A stretch of DNA of 47,449 nt from Xanthobacteraceae bacterium. Its GTDB lineage: Bacteria; Pseudomonadota; Alphaproteobacteria; Rhizobiales; Xanthobacteraceae. The stretch is from positions 1-47,449 of the forward strand of contig JASHRW010000189.1 of assembly GCA_030037065.1 (NCBI GenBank), in the 5' to 3' direction. Positions 33,578-43,319 of this stretch are shown here, one piece after another. The translations under genes and the position numbers were made by a program. A model generated the notes under the pieces. It did no database searches, was not told the DNA's origin, and was given only the letters and a program-made list of their open reading frames with translations. The stretch's first letter is position 1; each line of letters begins with the position of its first letter.

Positions 33578-33743
33578 GTCTTCGCTCGCGGAGCGAGTAA
33601 AGGCTGTCGCGCCGAAACCTAGCGAAGGCGGATCCGAGCGAGCCGCCGCGAGCTATGGCTCGACAGGCAATTCGATGCGCTCCACGCTTTCAAAGCCAGA
33701 GCGACTTTGTTATATGCGCACCGCGCAAGCCCTTGAGCATCGT
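33578..33743. other. tRNA spacer with short palindromes
   Basis: 166 bases between tRNA-Cys and tRNA-Asn with no gene. It contains CGCTC-GCG-GAGCG at 33583-33595 and CGAGC-TATG-GCTCG at 33649-33662, both able to form hairpins. They may be debris of dispersed palindromic repeats or processing signals in a tRNA-Cys/tRNA-Asn transcript. Confidence 0.4.
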
Positions 33744-33818
33744 TCCCCGGTAGCTCAGCGGTAGAGCAACCGGCTGTTAACCGGTTGGTCGCTGGTTCGA
33801 ATCCGGCCCGGGGAGCCA
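33744..33818 (+). tRNA. tRNA-Asn (GUU)
   Basis: Cloverleaf: acceptor TCCCCGG/CCGGGGA, D-arm GCTC/GAGC, anticodon stem ACCGG/CCGGT with loop CTGTTAA (anticodon GTT), T-arm CTGGTTCGAATCCGG, discriminator G, encoded CCA. 75 nt. Confidence 0.97.
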
Positions 33819-33924
33819 CACCATTTGTGTCCGGCCCGTTTCCCCAATCCGTATAACAGCGAGAGGCGCAGCCAAATCAAGCGGCTGGCCGGCCGCGTGA
33901 CTGCTCCGCTCTTATTCGCTATCA

Positions 33925-35556
33925 ATGTCTTCGTCCCGACGGGATTGGTCAGTGATGCGCTTCGATCAGGTGCGGCGCGATCTCGGCACGGCGCGTGACG
34001 CTTTTATCTGGCGGCAGGCAAAACTCGTCATCCAGTGGACCCATCGACATCGGGAGCTCGCGCTGGCCGCCGGCTTGGCCGCTCTGGCGCTGCTGCCACG
34101 GCTTTACGGCTTGGCAGACAAGCCGTTCTGGTACGACGAAATCCTCACTTGGGGCCGAGCCAAGCTTCCGTTCGCCGCGCTCGTCGTCAATGTGCTCAAG
34201 CACAAGCACTTTCCAAGCTACTTTCTCCTTCTTGCGCCGTTTTATTCGACCCACAGCCCGGAATGGATGCTGCGCTTGCCGTCCGCGCTGTTCGGATCGG
34301 CCTGTGTATTTCTCGTCACTCGCATCGCCATCGCCATCCGCGGAACTTGGGCGGGATTCGTGGCCGGGCTTCTAATGGCACTGTCGCCAATCGAAGTACA
34401 ATTCGCCCAGGAGGCGCGACCGTACACGCTCATCTCCTGCATGGTGCTGATCGCAGTGTGCGGATTGGTGGGGATCGCGCAGGATTCCGGGCGCGCCACA
34501 TCGCGTGACGAGCGACCGACGGCGACGCGCGGCGCCTGGATTGCCTACACGCTCGGCACGCTCGGCGGCCTCTTGGTCGAGAATAATACGATCCCGTGGC
34601 TCGTCGCTTCAAACGCGGCAATCATGGTGATCGCGCTGCGCGCCAAGTCAGAACGAGCCACACTCGTGCGCAACTGGGCCTGCTCGCAGGCGGTCATCGT
34701 GCTGGTCTGGCTGCCCGCCCTTGTCACTATGCTGCTGATGAACCGCGGTGCCGTCCTCGATGGGCTCGGGTGGATTCCCAAGGCAAGCTGGGAGTCTGCG
34801 AAGACCACCGCCGAAGCGCTCTATCAATTCCGCATTCTCGATCTGATGACGTTGACGCTGTTCCCCTCAACACTGCCTGCATTCGGCATTGCCGTCACGA
34901 TCATGGCCGTTCTCGGAGCTTGGCGATTAAAGTCCGACCCCAATGTGCTTGCCGTCATTGGGCTTGCCCTCCTCGCCATGCCGCTTGCAGTGCTGGTGGC
35001 GGCCCCCTTTCAGCCGTTACTGGTAGCGCGTTACCTGTTGTGGAGTACCAGTCCCTTTTTTGTGCTAGCGGGGCTCGGAGCAACGGTGTTCCCGCCGCGA
35101 CTTTTCGCGCCGATCGCCGCTGCCGCTGCCATCGGCGGCGCGGCGTGTCTCGCGCCTTACTACAGCGCGGAGACCAAGCCGCGATGGGATCAGGCGGCGG
35201 CCTATTTGGCCGCTAACGTCAAACCCCACGACATCATCATCGCGCAAAATCCGTCGGTCGAATTCGTCCTTGTTTCATTTGCCCAGCGGTTTCATCTGGG
35301 TCCGCAAAATCCCATATTGTCATGGGATCCGCATGACCCGCTGCGTCAGGTCCGGGACGGCGGCCGCGCCTGGGCAGTCTACGGTCGTGCCGGTCAGGGG
35401 CCGCAGAAGCCGGAAGCGGATTTTCGCCGTGAATGGGCGGCCTTCGGCAATCCTGCCGAAGAGGTCAGAATCGGTGCATCGATTCTGATTTTGCGGTTCG
35501 ATCACTTATCGCCACCGCCGCAGAGCGATGCGCAGGATTTGCGCGGCCAGCTTTAG
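33925..35556 (+). CDS. GT-C membrane glycosyltransferase (GT39/ArnT-like)
   Basis: 543-residue polytopic membrane protein with about ten hydrophobic segments from residue 45 onward. The early luminal loop contains KPFWYDEILTWGRAK with the Asp71-Glu72 pair that serves as the catalytic or metal site in GT-C enzymes using lipid-linked sugars. The first loop and the QFAQEARPYTLISCMVL segment are typical of the PMT_2/GT39 group. A soluble C-terminal part follows (about 420-543). Donor and acceptor cannot be named. The start Met lacks a clear ribosome site; Met11 at 33955, after GGGATTGG, is an alternative. Preceded by two tRNA genes and convergent with the M24 peptidase. Confidence 0.85.
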   Translation: MSSSRRDWSVMRFDQVRRDLGTARDAFIWRQAKLVIQWTHRHRELALAAGLAALALLPRLYGLADKPFWYDEILTWGRAKLPFAALVVNVLKHKHFPSYFLLLAPFYSTHSPEWMLRLPSALFGSACVFLVTRIAIAIRGTWAGFVAGLLMALSPIEVQFAQEARPYTLISCMVLIAVCGLVGIAQDSGRATSRDERPTATRGAWIAYTLGTLGGLLVENNTIPWLVASNAAIMVIALRAKSERATLVRNWACSQAVIVLVWLPALVTMLLMNRGAVLDGLGWIPKASWESAKTTAEALYQFRILDLMTLTLFPSTLPAFGIAVTIMAVLGAWRLKSDPNVLAVIGLALLAMPLAVLVAAPFQPLLVARYLLWSTSPFFVLAGLGATVFPPRLFAPIAAAAAIGGAACLAPYYSAETKPRWDQAAAYLAANVKPHDIIIAQNPSVEFVLVSFAQRFHLGPQNPILSWDPHDPLRQVRDGGRAWAVYGRAGQGPQKPEADFRREWAAFGNPAEEVRIGASILILRFDHLSPPPQSDAQDLRGQL

Positions 35557-35631
35557 CTGAACATGCGTCAACGGATGCTGCTTCGCCGCACACTTAGCTG
35601 GTCGATTAAAAGCCTGCCGGGAGCGGTTCGG

Positions 35632-36819
35632 TCAGCCGGTACCGCCCGCCTGATTCCAGCCGCGAATGCGGTTGCCATAGACTTCGAAGCCGGTCGGGGT
35701 GACCACCACGGTATCTTCAAGCTTGATGAAACCGCGCTCCGGATGTTGCAGCGTGGTTTCAACCGAGACCACCATGCCAAGTTCGAGCGGCCGGTCGGCA
35801 TCGTAAGCATCATAAGGCACCGGACCTGAGTTGGTGAGCCGTGGCGCCTCATGGCTGACGAGTCCCATTCCATGCGCCAGAAAATGGGTGTGGTTGTGGA
35901 TTTTCGACCGATGCAGCACGGCATTCGCCGCCGCATAGATCTCTTTGCCGAGCGCGCCGGCGCGGATCGGCTTCATCGAAGCCTGCTCGACCGCCTCGAC
36001 TTCGGCCAACAGATCGACCAGTTCCGTATCCGGCTCGCCGATGACGCCCATGCGGCAAACATCGCCGATATAGCCGTGATAATTGCCCCCGGAATCCAGC
36101 GACAGGATTTCCCCGTCCTCCCAGCGCTGATCGGACGGCGCGCGATTGAGGCTCGAGCCCGCCGTGATCAAACAATAATCGAATGTGAGCCCGCGCGACG
36201 TTTCCTCGCGGCGCAGCGCCTCGACGATGTCGTTCTTTGTCGCTCCCGCGCCATGGGTCTTGATCACCGCTTCCATCGAGTCGATCACCGCGTCGGAGGC
36301 GATGCGCAGCATGCTCAGCTCTTCCGGCGTCTTGACCGCACGCAGCCGCTCAAGCACGAACAGCGCATCCCTGATCTCGCTGTCGGGAAACGCCTTGCGC
36401 AGCGCGGCGGCGGAATCCGCCGGAATGAAGGCGAGCTCGGCACCGATCCGCTTCGGTTTTGGATTGAGCTTGCGTACGTAATCGACCGCCTTCTCCATGA
36501 CATCGACCGAGCCGGAGCTTTTGCAGTTGACCTCGGAGACCCAGAACGGTTTCACCTCGTTCTGGAAATTCTCCATACGATGGCCGAAGAAACCGGCGTT
36601 CTGTGGCGCGCCCTTGGCATAGACGAAGATCGGCAGGTAACGACTTAATCCCATCGCATCCATGGATTCGAAGAAGAAGGCGCGATGACCGCCGAGCAGG
36701 TATTGCACGTTGTGTTTCGAGGTGGCGACGAGGACATCGATCCCGGCGTCATCCATGAGCCGGTCGAGCCGTGCGGTATCGAAGGGAGCTGTTTTTTGTG
36801 GCTTCGTCACGTCGAGCAT
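35632..36819 (-). CDS. M24 family metallopeptidase (Xaa-Pro dipeptidase-like)
   Basis: 395-residue cytoplasmic pita-bread enzyme. N-terminal creatinase-like domain (about 15-160), C-terminal catalytic domain. The five metal ligands are in place: Asp242 (SLDSGGNYHG), Asp253 (IGDVCR), His316 (HFLAHGMGLVSHE), Glu354 (VSVETT) and Glu368 (IKLEDTVVV). Such proteins act as prolidases, aminopeptidase P or creatinase relatives, and this one cannot be placed further. Upstream on the same strand lies the MetE-like gene, so they may be co-transcribed (gap 119 bases). Confidence 0.9.
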   Translation of the reverse strand: MLDVTKPQKTAPFDTARLDRLMDDAGIDVLVATSKHNVQYLLGGHRAFFFESMDAMGLSRYLPIFVYAKGAPQNAGFFGHRMENFQNEVKPFWVSEVNCKSSGSVDVMEKAVDYVRKLNPKPKRIGAELAFIPADSAAALRKAFPDSEIRDALFVLERLRAVKTPEELSMLRIASDAVIDSMEAVIKTHGAGATKNDIVEALRREETSRGLTFDYCLITAGSSLNRAPSDQRWEDGEILSLDSGGNYHGYIGDVCRMGVIGEPDTELVDLLAEVEAVEQASMKPIRAGALGKEIYAAANAVLHRSKIHNHTHFLAHGMGLVSHEAPRLTNSGPVPYDAYDADRPLELGMVVSVETTLQHPERGFIKLEDTVVVTPTGFEVYGNRIRGWNQAGGTG

Positions 36820-36938
36820 GATCGATCTCCTGGGTGAAGCGGCCCGTGCTGTGGCCGAAGCCTAGCAAATCCGATGCCGCGGCTGAACCCGTTCCGCAGC
36901 CTACCGGGCAACACCTATTCGGAAAGAAGGCCCGACTG

Positions 36939-38108
36939 TCACTGCCACAGTTCCGCGCTGGCAAGCCGCGCACCGTCGACCAGCGCGCCGAGTTTTGCCC
37001 ACATGATGCTCGGGTGCACGCGGCGATGGAACGGCCCCTGGGCGAAGCCGCAATCGGTGCCAGCGATGACGTTCTCGCGGCCGACAAGCCGCGCCAGCCG
37101 CACGATGCGCTCGGCGACGAGGTTCGGATGCTCGACCACATTGGTGGCGTGACTGATCACGCCGGGAATGAGGACCTTGTCTCTGGGCAGCTTGGCGCTT
37201 TCCCACACACGCCATTCGTGTTCGTGGCGCGGATTGGCGCCCTCGATGACGAAGGCGCCGACCTTCATACCGAGAATGAGATCGACGATGTCCTTGAGCG
37301 GCACGTCGGTGGTGTGCGGCCCGGGCCAACTGCCCCAGCACACATGATAGCGGATGCGATCGACCGGCAGTCCGGCGATCGCCTCGTTGAGCACCTCGAC
37401 CTGCAGCGCCAGCCATTTGCGGTAATCGGCGAAGCTTGCCGGCGGCACCATGCGGTCGTAGGTGACGGCGGCGCGCGCATCGTCGAGTTGCAGCAAAAAG
37501 CCTGACTCGATGATCATGCGATACTCGGTGCGCATGGCCGCGCCGATGGCGCGGATCAATTCCTCGTCGCTTTTGTAGTACTCGTTCTTGCGGTCGGGAA
37601 TGACGCTCGCCGGCGCGGCGACCGGCAGAAACGCCTCCTCGACTTTGACGTCCTGGAGAGCGGCTTTGAAATTGCCGATATCGCGCTGCAGCTCGACTTG
37701 CCCGGTGTAGGCGATGGGCCCGACGCAGACCGCCTCGACCTTGGTGGCGACACCTTCGCGGGCGTCAAGCTCCGCATAAAATTCGGCAAAATTCTCGCGG
37801 TCGACACCGCGGGTAAACGGATTTTTATTGCCCGGCTTGATCGCCCGCCGCTCGAAGCCGCTCAACCGTTCGAGCACATATTGCGACCAGGAGATCGATT
37901 TGCCGAACTCGCCGTCGCTGACAACATCGACTCCGACTTGGGCTTGCTTACGCACGATTTCGGCAACCGAATCCTTCAGGCACTTGCCGTAGGCGACCGC
38001 GTCATACGGCTTGCCGGTCTGCTTCGCGCGCAGAAACTCCTGCAGTTGCGGCGGGCGAATGAGACTGCCGACATGGGTGGTGAGGATGCGATCGCTGCTG
38101 CGCTTCAT
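36939..38108 (-). CDS. cobalamin-independent methionine synthase-like protein (MetE C-terminal domain)
   Basis: 389-residue protein equal to the catalytic half of MetE. The zinc ligands of the family are all visible: His255 and Cys257 (RYHVCWGSW), Glu289 (FVIEGANP) and Cys353 (AGTDCGFAQ). The N-terminal MetE half is absent, so it is one of the short paralogues found with catabolic genes or demethylases rather than a genuine methionine synthase. The methyl donor is unknown. Start LTTHVGSLIRPPQLQ is typical. Its neighbour downstream is an M24 peptidase; the pair is recurrent in relatives, with roles unassigned. Confidence 0.88.
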   Translation of the reverse strand: MKRSSDRILTTHVGSLIRPPQLQEFLRAKQTGKPYDAVAYGKCLKDSVAEIVRKQAQVGVDVVSDGEFGKSISWSQYVLERLSGFERRAIKPGNKNPFTRGVDRENFAEFYAELDAREGVATKVEAVCVGPIAYTGQVELQRDIGNFKAALQDVKVEEAFLPVAAPASVIPDRKNEYYKSDEELIRAIGAAMRTEYRMIIESGFLLQLDDARAAVTYDRMVPPASFADYRKWLALQVEVLNEAIAGLPVDRIRYHVCWGSWPGPHTTDVPLKDIVDLILGMKVGAFVIEGANPRHEHEWRVWESAKLPRDKVLIPGVISHATNVVEHPNLVAERIVRLARLVGRENVIAGTDCGFAQGPFHRRVHPSIMWAKLGALVDGARLASAELWQ

Positions 38109-38308
38109 TGGACTCTCCGTACCGACGCTCTCAGATTGGCGGAGAGCGCGGCGAAGCTATTACAGGAGCGATCCGCGACCGCAATGGCGGGGCGCGACGA
38201 ACCGCCGTTGACGGGCGGCGTCCCAACACGTTTGGAACTGGTCGCGCCACCCCCTGGGCGGATGCACATGGTGCCAGCCGCATCGGCAAAACCGGCGAAC
38301 GGATTGGC

Positions 38309-39550
38309 TCAGGCGGCGGATTTGGCGGCGGTCTTGGCGCCTAACGCTGCCGGACGGTCGGGGATCGCGCGCTTGATTCGATCGAGGACGAGTTCGATCG
38401 AGGCAATCTCGATGCGGTTGCGGCCGTTGTCCTTGGCGCGATAGAGCGCGTGGTCGGCCTGGGCCAAAAGCGCCGAGAGATCGAGGACAGCATCGTGGCT
38501 CATGACGACGCCGATGCTCACCGTTGCGGTCACCGGACGGCCTTCGACTTCAGAAGTGGCGGCGGTTAAACCGGCGCGGATTTCCTCGGCGACCGCCGCC
38601 GCCCGTTCCCGCGTGGTATCGACCAGCAGGGCTGCAAATTCCTCGCCGCCGAGCCGGCCGAACAGATCGGTGCGGCGCATGCAGCGATTGCCGACTTCGG
38701 CGAAAAGTTGCAGTACCCGATCCCCGACGGCATGGCCAAAGCAGTCATTGATCGATTTGAAGTTGTCGAGATCGAGCAGCATGACGGCAACCGGGCGCGG
38801 GTTGGTCAGCTGCCGCTTCAACTGTGTCTCACCGTCCTGCAGGAAGGCGCGGCGGTTGGCGATACCGGTCAGCGGGTCGATCAGGGCGGCCGTCTTGTGG
38901 CGGTGCTCGGCGCGTTCCTTGGCCATGGCGAGCAGAATGAACGCGATGGAGATGGTGAACAGCAGCGCCTCGAAGCTGAGCACCGTCAGCCAAACGCTCT
39001 CGAAAACCTCGTTACTGGTCGGCGACCATGGCAGCATAGCGCCGAACGGCGTGCGCAACAGATAAAGTGAGCCGTGGGCGAACAGCATGAAGATCGCCGG
39101 CCAGCGCGACACCAAGGGCTCGTCGCGTCCGCGCCAGAATTCGTAGGCCGCGGCCCAGGTATAGGCGGTGATAATGCCGGAAGAGAGCAGCACTCGCACG
39201 TTGAAGGAGGCCTGGACGGCGGGAATGCGGCTCATCACCAGCCACAAGGCGGCGCCCGCAAACATGAGTATCGGGTGCGGCCGCCGATGATCGAAGACCC
39301 GCGCACCGGTCCAGGTGAACGCAAAGGCGGTGAACAGAATGACGTTGGCAAGGTCGATAGAGATGACGTCGGGCACCGAACCGTACATGCCGAACAGCAT
39401 CACCGAGGCCGCACGCAACAGATTAGCAAATCCCCACCACGCCACCGCGATGATGGCGGTGTTCTGCACCCAAGCGAACAGCAGCAACAATCCCAGAATC
39501 ACTTCCACGTAGATCGTTACGAGGAACAAGGTGTTGACGTCGAGACTCAT
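38309..39550 (-). CDS. membrane-bound GGDEF diguanylate cyclase
   Basis: 413 residues: six or seven transmembrane helices in 1-210 (unknown input domain) and a GGDEF domain from about 222. The active motif is GGEEF 301-305, and the inhibitory RxxD (RRTD 292-295) lies five residues before it, so c-di-GMP synthesis with product feedback is expected. The N-terminal helices MSLDVNTLFLVTIYVEVILG and the following loops place the sensor in the inner membrane. It is separated by 200 bases from the MetE-like gene and by 221 from cysK, which runs the other way. No EAL partner nearby. Confidence 0.93.
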   Translation of the reverse strand: MSLDVNTLFLVTIYVEVILGLLLLFAWVQNTAIIAVAWWGFANLLRAASVMLFGMYGSVPDVISIDLANVILFTAFAFTWTGARVFDHRRPHPILMFAGAALWLVMSRIPAVQASFNVRVLLSSGIITAYTWAAAYEFWRGRDEPLVSRWPAIFMLFAHGSLYLLRTPFGAMLPWSPTSNEVFESVWLTVLSFEALLFTISIAFILLAMAKERAEHRHKTAALIDPLTGIANRRAFLQDGETQLKRQLTNPRPVAVMLLDLDNFKSINDCFGHAVGDRVLQLFAEVGNRCMRRTDLFGRLGGEEFAALLVDTTRERAAAVAEEIRAGLTAATSEVEGRPVTATVSIGVVMSHDAVLDLSALLAQADHALYRAKDNGRNRIEIASIELVLDRIKRAIPDRPAALGAKTAAKSAA

Positions 39551-39771
39551 CGCGTTCGACCAAAATTACCGGATAAGGGTTCGCGAGTGTCGACAGACCC
39601 CGCCGTCTCTCGCTTTACCCCGCGGCCACAAACAATAGGTGAAGAGCCGTAGCAAGAGCGGCGGCTTGCCGCCTTATGGTTTCGATAATCTTTCGCCAAA
39701 ACGCGGCATTTAACGCTCTCTTGTTTCGGAAGAATTCGTCAATTAGGGTCGCCGCAAACGGATTAGCAACC

Positions 39772-40803
39772 ATGCAAGTGCGCAACGGAATCATCGAGGC
39801 CATCGGTAACACGCCACTGATCCGGCTCGACCGGGTCTCGGCGGCAACCGGATGCACGATTCTCGGCAAAGCCGAATTCATGAATCCGGGCCAGTCGGTC
39901 AAGGACCGGGCGGCTCTGTTCATCATCAATGATGCGGTGAAGAAGGGCGAGCTAAGACCCGGCGGCGTGATCGTCGAGGGCACCGCCGGCAATACCGGCA
40001 TCGGTCTTGCGCTCGTCGGTAACGCCATGGGCTTTCGCTCCGTGATCGTCATCCCGGAGACGCAGAGCCAAGAAAAGAAAGATACGCTGCGCCTGTGTGG
40101 TGCTGAACTGATCGAAGTGCCGGCCGTTCCGTATTCCAATCCCAACAACTACGTGAAGGTATCCGGCCGCCTTGCCGCGAAGCTGGCGAAGATCGAAAAG
40201 AACGGAGCGATCTGGGCCAACCAGTTCGACAACATCGCCAACCGGCAGGGCCACATCGAAACGACCGGACAGGAAATCTGGCAGCAGACCGACGGCAAGG
40301 TCGACGGCTTTGTCTGCGCGGTCGGCACCGGCGGCACGCTCGCCGGCGTCGCCATGGCGCTCAAGGCGCACAGCAATGCCGTGCGCATCGCGCTCGCCGA
40401 TCCGATGGGCGCCGCACTCTACAACTATTACACAGCCGGCACGCTCAAATCGGAGGGCTCTTCGATCACCGAAGGGATCGGTCAGGGCCGCATCACCAAG
40501 AATCTGGAAGGTGCGCCGATCGATACCGCCTATCAGATTCCCGACGCCGAGGCGGTGCCGATCATTTTCGATCTCCTCGAACATGAAGGTCTCTGTCTCG
40601 GCGGCTCCTCCGGCATCAATGTCGCCGGCGCCGTGCGGCTTGCCAGGGAGCTCGGGCCCGGCCACACCATCGTGACCATCCTCGCCGATTACGGCACGCG
40701 CTATCAGTCCAAGCTGTTCAATCCGGCGTTCCTGCGCGAGAAGAATTTGCCGGTGCCGTCCTGGCTCGAGCGCCGGTCGAACATCGAAGTTCCCTACGAG
40801 TGA
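39772..40803 (+). CDS. cysK: cysteine synthase A
   Basis: PLP enzyme converting O-acetylserine and sulfide to cysteine. 343 residues from ATG 39772; the frame opens 32 codons earlier in non-conserved sequence. PLP lysine is Lys44 (NPGQSVKDRAALF), the phosphate/substrate loop is TAGNTG 71-76, and the glycine-rich loop is AVGTGGTLAG. Longer than E. coli CysK by about 20 residues, with the extended C-terminal tail seen in the proteobacterial CysK2-like branch. It precedes sseA, a second sulfur-metabolism gene, by 69 bases on the same strand. Confidence 0.93.
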   Translation: MQVRNGIIEAIGNTPLIRLDRVSAATGCTILGKAEFMNPGQSVKDRAALFIINDAVKKGELRPGGVIVEGTAGNTGIGLALVGNAMGFRSVIVIPETQSQEKKDTLRLCGAELIEVPAVPYSNPNNYVKVSGRLAAKLAKIEKNGAIWANQFDNIANRQGHIETTGQEIWQQTDGKVDGFVCAVGTGGTLAGVAMALKAHSNAVRIALADPMGAALYNYYTAGTLKSEGSSITEGIGQGRITKNLEGAPIDTAYQIPDAEAVPIIFDLLEHEGLCLGGSSGINVAGAVRLARELGPGHTIVTILADYGTRYQSKLFNPAFLREKNLPVPSWLERRSNIEVPYE

Positions 40804-40872
40804 ACCCTCCGGCCGCGCGCGCGTTGACCGGTCGACGGGCGTGAAGCGGCGGTCCATCAATTGAGCAAAGCC

Positions 40873-41745
40873 ATGTTGAGAACCGACAAAGACCCCGCCC
40901 CGTCTCCGGCAAGCCGCTTCCTCAAATCGACCGATTGGCTCGCAGAACATTTGCGCCACCGCGATGTCGTTGCGGTCGACGCGTCCTATTATTTGCCGAC
41001 GCAGAAGCGCGACGCTCGTGCGGAGTATCGCAACGGACACATTCCGGGCGCGGTTTTCTTCGACATTGAAGAAATCTGCGATCACTCGACGGATTTGCCG
41101 CACATGCTGCCCGGCTCGATCCAATTCGGCGAAGCAGTCGGCGCGCTCGGCATCGGCGACGGCGACACCGTCGTGGTTTACGATAGCCTCGGCCTCTATT
41201 CGGCGGCACGCGTGTGGTGGACGTTCCGCATCTTCGGCACGGCCAATGCCTTCATCCTCGACGGCGGAATGCCGAAATGGAAGGCCGAAGGCCGGCCGCT
41301 GGAAACCGGCGACGCCAAACGGACGCCAAAGCAATTCCACGCCGAAATGAATATCGGCCCGGTGGCAATGCTCGCCGATGTGCGCATGGCGCTGACCGAT
41401 CGCAGCGCGCAGATCGTCGACGCCCGCTCGGCCGAGAGGTTTGCCGGCAAGGCGCCGGAGCCCCGTCCGGGATTGCGTTCGGGACATATGCCGGGCTCGT
41501 TCAACGTGCCGTTCCAAAACGTACTGGAAAACGGCCGGCTGGCGTCGCGCGAGCACATCGAGGCGGCATTTACGTCGGCGGGCGTCGATCTCGACAAGCC
41601 GATCATCACGTCGTGCGGCTCCGGCGTCACCGCGGCGATTCTTTTGCTCGCTCTGGAATCGATCGGCCATACTCCGAAGGGACTCTACGACGGCTCCTGG
41701 TCGGAATGGGGCTCGCGCCCCGACCTTCCGGTCGAGCGCGGGTAG
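40873..41745 (+). CDS. sseA: 3-mercaptopyruvate sulfurtransferase
   Basis: Two-rhodanese-domain enzyme moving sulfur from 3-mercaptopyruvate to thiol or cyanide acceptors. 290 residues from ATG 40873; the TTG at 40861 would add four. The active-site loop is Cys248-Gly-Ser-Gly-Val-Thr in TSCGSGVTAAI, which is the mercaptopyruvate signature rather than the thiosulfate one (CRKGVT). The inactive N-terminal rhodanese has DASYYLPTQKR. Cytoplasmic. Together with cysK it forms a cysteine/sulfur unit and is followed by an SDR gene after 15 bases. Confidence 0.94.
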   Translation: MLRTDKDPAPSPASRFLKSTDWLAEHLRHRDVVAVDASYYLPTQKRDARAEYRNGHIPGAVFFDIEEICDHSTDLPHMLPGSIQFGEAVGALGIGDGDTVVVYDSLGLYSAARVWWTFRIFGTANAFILDGGMPKWKAEGRPLETGDAKRTPKQFHAEMNIGPVAMLADVRMALTDRSAQIVDARSAERFAGKAPEPRPGLRSGHMPGSFNVPFQNVLENGRLASREHIEAAFTSAGVDLDKPIITSCGSGVTAAILLLALESIGHTPKGLYDGSWSEWGSRPDLPVERG

Positions 41746-41760
41746 ATTGGGACCGCTGCG

Positions 41761-42495
41761 ATGCCGAACACGAAGCCTGTCGCCCTGGTCACCGGAGGGG
41801 CGAACGGGACCGGCCGCGCGATTGCGCATCACCTTCTCGCCGCCGGCTGGCGCCTCGGCATCGTCGATCTGCCTCACGCCAGGTTGCGCCGTTCTTTTTC
41901 GGCCCATGCACACAACCTGCTCCTCATCGAAGGCGACGTGTGCGAACAGGACACCGCAACGCGCGCCGTCGCCGCCGCCGCCGACCGTTTCGGTCGGCTC
42001 GATGGACTTGTCGCCAACGCTGGCATCATGATCCGCAAGCCGTTGCGTCGGCTGACGCTCGCCGAGTGGCACCGCGTCATCGATACGAATCTGACGGCGA
42101 CGTTCCTGTTCGCACGCGCGGCCGAAAGATCACTGCGCAAAGCGCGCGGTTCGATCGTCACCATTACATCCACCCGGGCACGGATGTCTGAGCCGGATAC
42201 TGAATCCTATGCGGCGTCGAAAGGCGGTCTGGTCGCGCTCACCCACGCGCTCGCCATCAGCCTGGGCCCAGACGTGCGCGTCAACTGCGTCAGCCCCGGC
42301 TGGATCGAGACCAAGACTTACGCCGCACTTCGGCGCAAGGATCACCTGCAGCATCCGGCCGGCCGCGTCGGCAAGCCGTCCGACATTGCCGAGATCGTCG
42401 CTTGGCTTCTCGACGGTGCGCGCTCCGGATTCGTCACCGGCGCCGAGTTCATCGTTGACGGCGGCATGACCCGAAAGATGATTTATGAGGAATAA
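41761..42495 (+). CDS. short-chain dehydrogenase/reductase
   Basis: 244-residue classical SDR with NAD(P)-binding TGGANGTG (11-18), NAGIM (86-90), and catalytic Tyr150 and Lys154 in SYAASK. A Ser in the preceding strand TITSTRA completes the triad. The ending VTGAEFIVDGGMT is standard. Substrate unknown; 3-ketoacyl-ACP reductases and sugar or alcohol dehydrogenases share this pattern. It starts 15 bases after sseA and probably shares its transcript. Confidence 0.9.
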   Translation: MPNTKPVALVTGGANGTGRAIAHHLLAAGWRLGIVDLPHARLRRSFSAHAHNLLLIEGDVCEQDTATRAVAAAADRFGRLDGLVANAGIMIRKPLRRLTLAEWHRVIDTNLTATFLFARAAERSLRKARGSIVTITSTRARMSEPDTESYAASKGGLVALTHALAISLGPDVRVNCVSPGWIETKTYAALRRKDHLQHPAGRVGKPSDIAEIVAWLLDGARSGFVTGAEFIVDGGMTRKMIYEE

Positions 42496-42530
42496 TGTAG
42501 TAACATACGGCGCGATATAGAGGGGAAACC

Positions 42531-43283
42531 GTGGGGTTTCAGCGTTTGCGGGTGCTCGGTTCGATCTGCGCGCTTGTTGCCGCCGCCAGCGTGGCATGGG
42601 CGGACTCGGCTTCGTCGCCCTCATCCGCGCCAAATCCAGCACCGGCGACGGCCCAGCCCTTCAGTTGGGCGGGGGTCTACATCACGAGAAGCGGCACTTT
42701 GAGCGCGGCGCTCAGCCCAACGACCGAGATCCCGCTCAATGACGCGGCGGCTGCGACCAGCGTCACTCCGGGCTCTTCCACCGGCGGCGTTGATTCTGGC
42801 GCGTTCAGCGCCAATTGGCAGAACGGCAGCACTGTCGTCGGCCTCGCAGGCGACATGCAATGGGCCAACCAATATACCGGCGCGTTCAGCGCCTGCGGCC
42901 TCGGTTGCAGTCTGAACGACCGTGTAAGAGTCCCCTGGCTGGCTACCCTTCGCGCCCGCGCTGGCGCGGCGTTCGACCGCGTATTCGTCTACGGGACCGG
43001 CGGGCTCGCCACGCTGGGCACGTCGGACAACCTCAATGCCGGCGGCTATGGCACGGTACCCAATGTCACCAACTTCTCGACCGGCAACCTCGACTGGACT
43101 ATCGGCGCCGGCATGGAAATGGCACTGGACCAAAACGTCTCGGCCAAACTCGAATATCTCTATATGCCGGGCAGTTCTTCGGCGAGTGCGCCGGGCTCAC
43201 TGTTCGACAGCGGTGGCGATCCGGTCAAAAACAACATCCTCCGCGGCGGCATCAATTATCGGCTTCCGGTCGGCGCCTGGTGA
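42531..43283 (+). CDS. outer membrane beta-barrel protein
   Basis: 250 residues with signal peptide (MGFQRLRVLGSICALVAAAS, cleavage after AWA) and a low-complexity Ser/Pro/Ala stretch, then a small OmpA-like barrel. The barrel is suggested by FSWAGVYIT, GLAGDMQWANQ, WLATLRARAGAAFDRVFVYG, TGGLATLG, AKLEYLYM and a final RGGINYRLP. GTG start after AGGGG. Related barrels (Omp25/31, Hbp-like) are abundant in Hyphomicrobiales; the ligand is unknown. The first barrel strand region is less typical than usual (TRSGTLSAALSPTTE). Stands alone between an SDR and the MBL gene. Confidence 0.82.
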   Translation: MGFQRLRVLGSICALVAAASVAWADSASSPSSAPNPAPATAQPFSWAGVYITRSGTLSAALSPTTEIPLNDAAAATSVTPGSSTGGVDSGAFSANWQNGSTVVGLAGDMQWANQYTGAFSACGLGCSLNDRVRVPWLATLRARAGAAFDRVFVYGTGGLATLGTSDNLNAGGYGTVPNVTNFSTGNLDWTIGAGMEMALDQNVSAKLEYLYMPGSSSASAPGSLFDSGGDPVKNNILRGGINYRLPVGAW

Positions 43284-43319
43284 TGTGCTGGCGCCAGGGC
43301 GCCTCGAGCAAGGTTACCC

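Noticed and set aside
39952-42072. Very long open frame (706 codons) on the minus strand
   Set aside because: It lies antisense to cysK, sseA and an SDR, all clear families on the plus strand. High GC makes such antisense frames common, and the translation is low-complexity Arg/Ala-rich with no family pattern.
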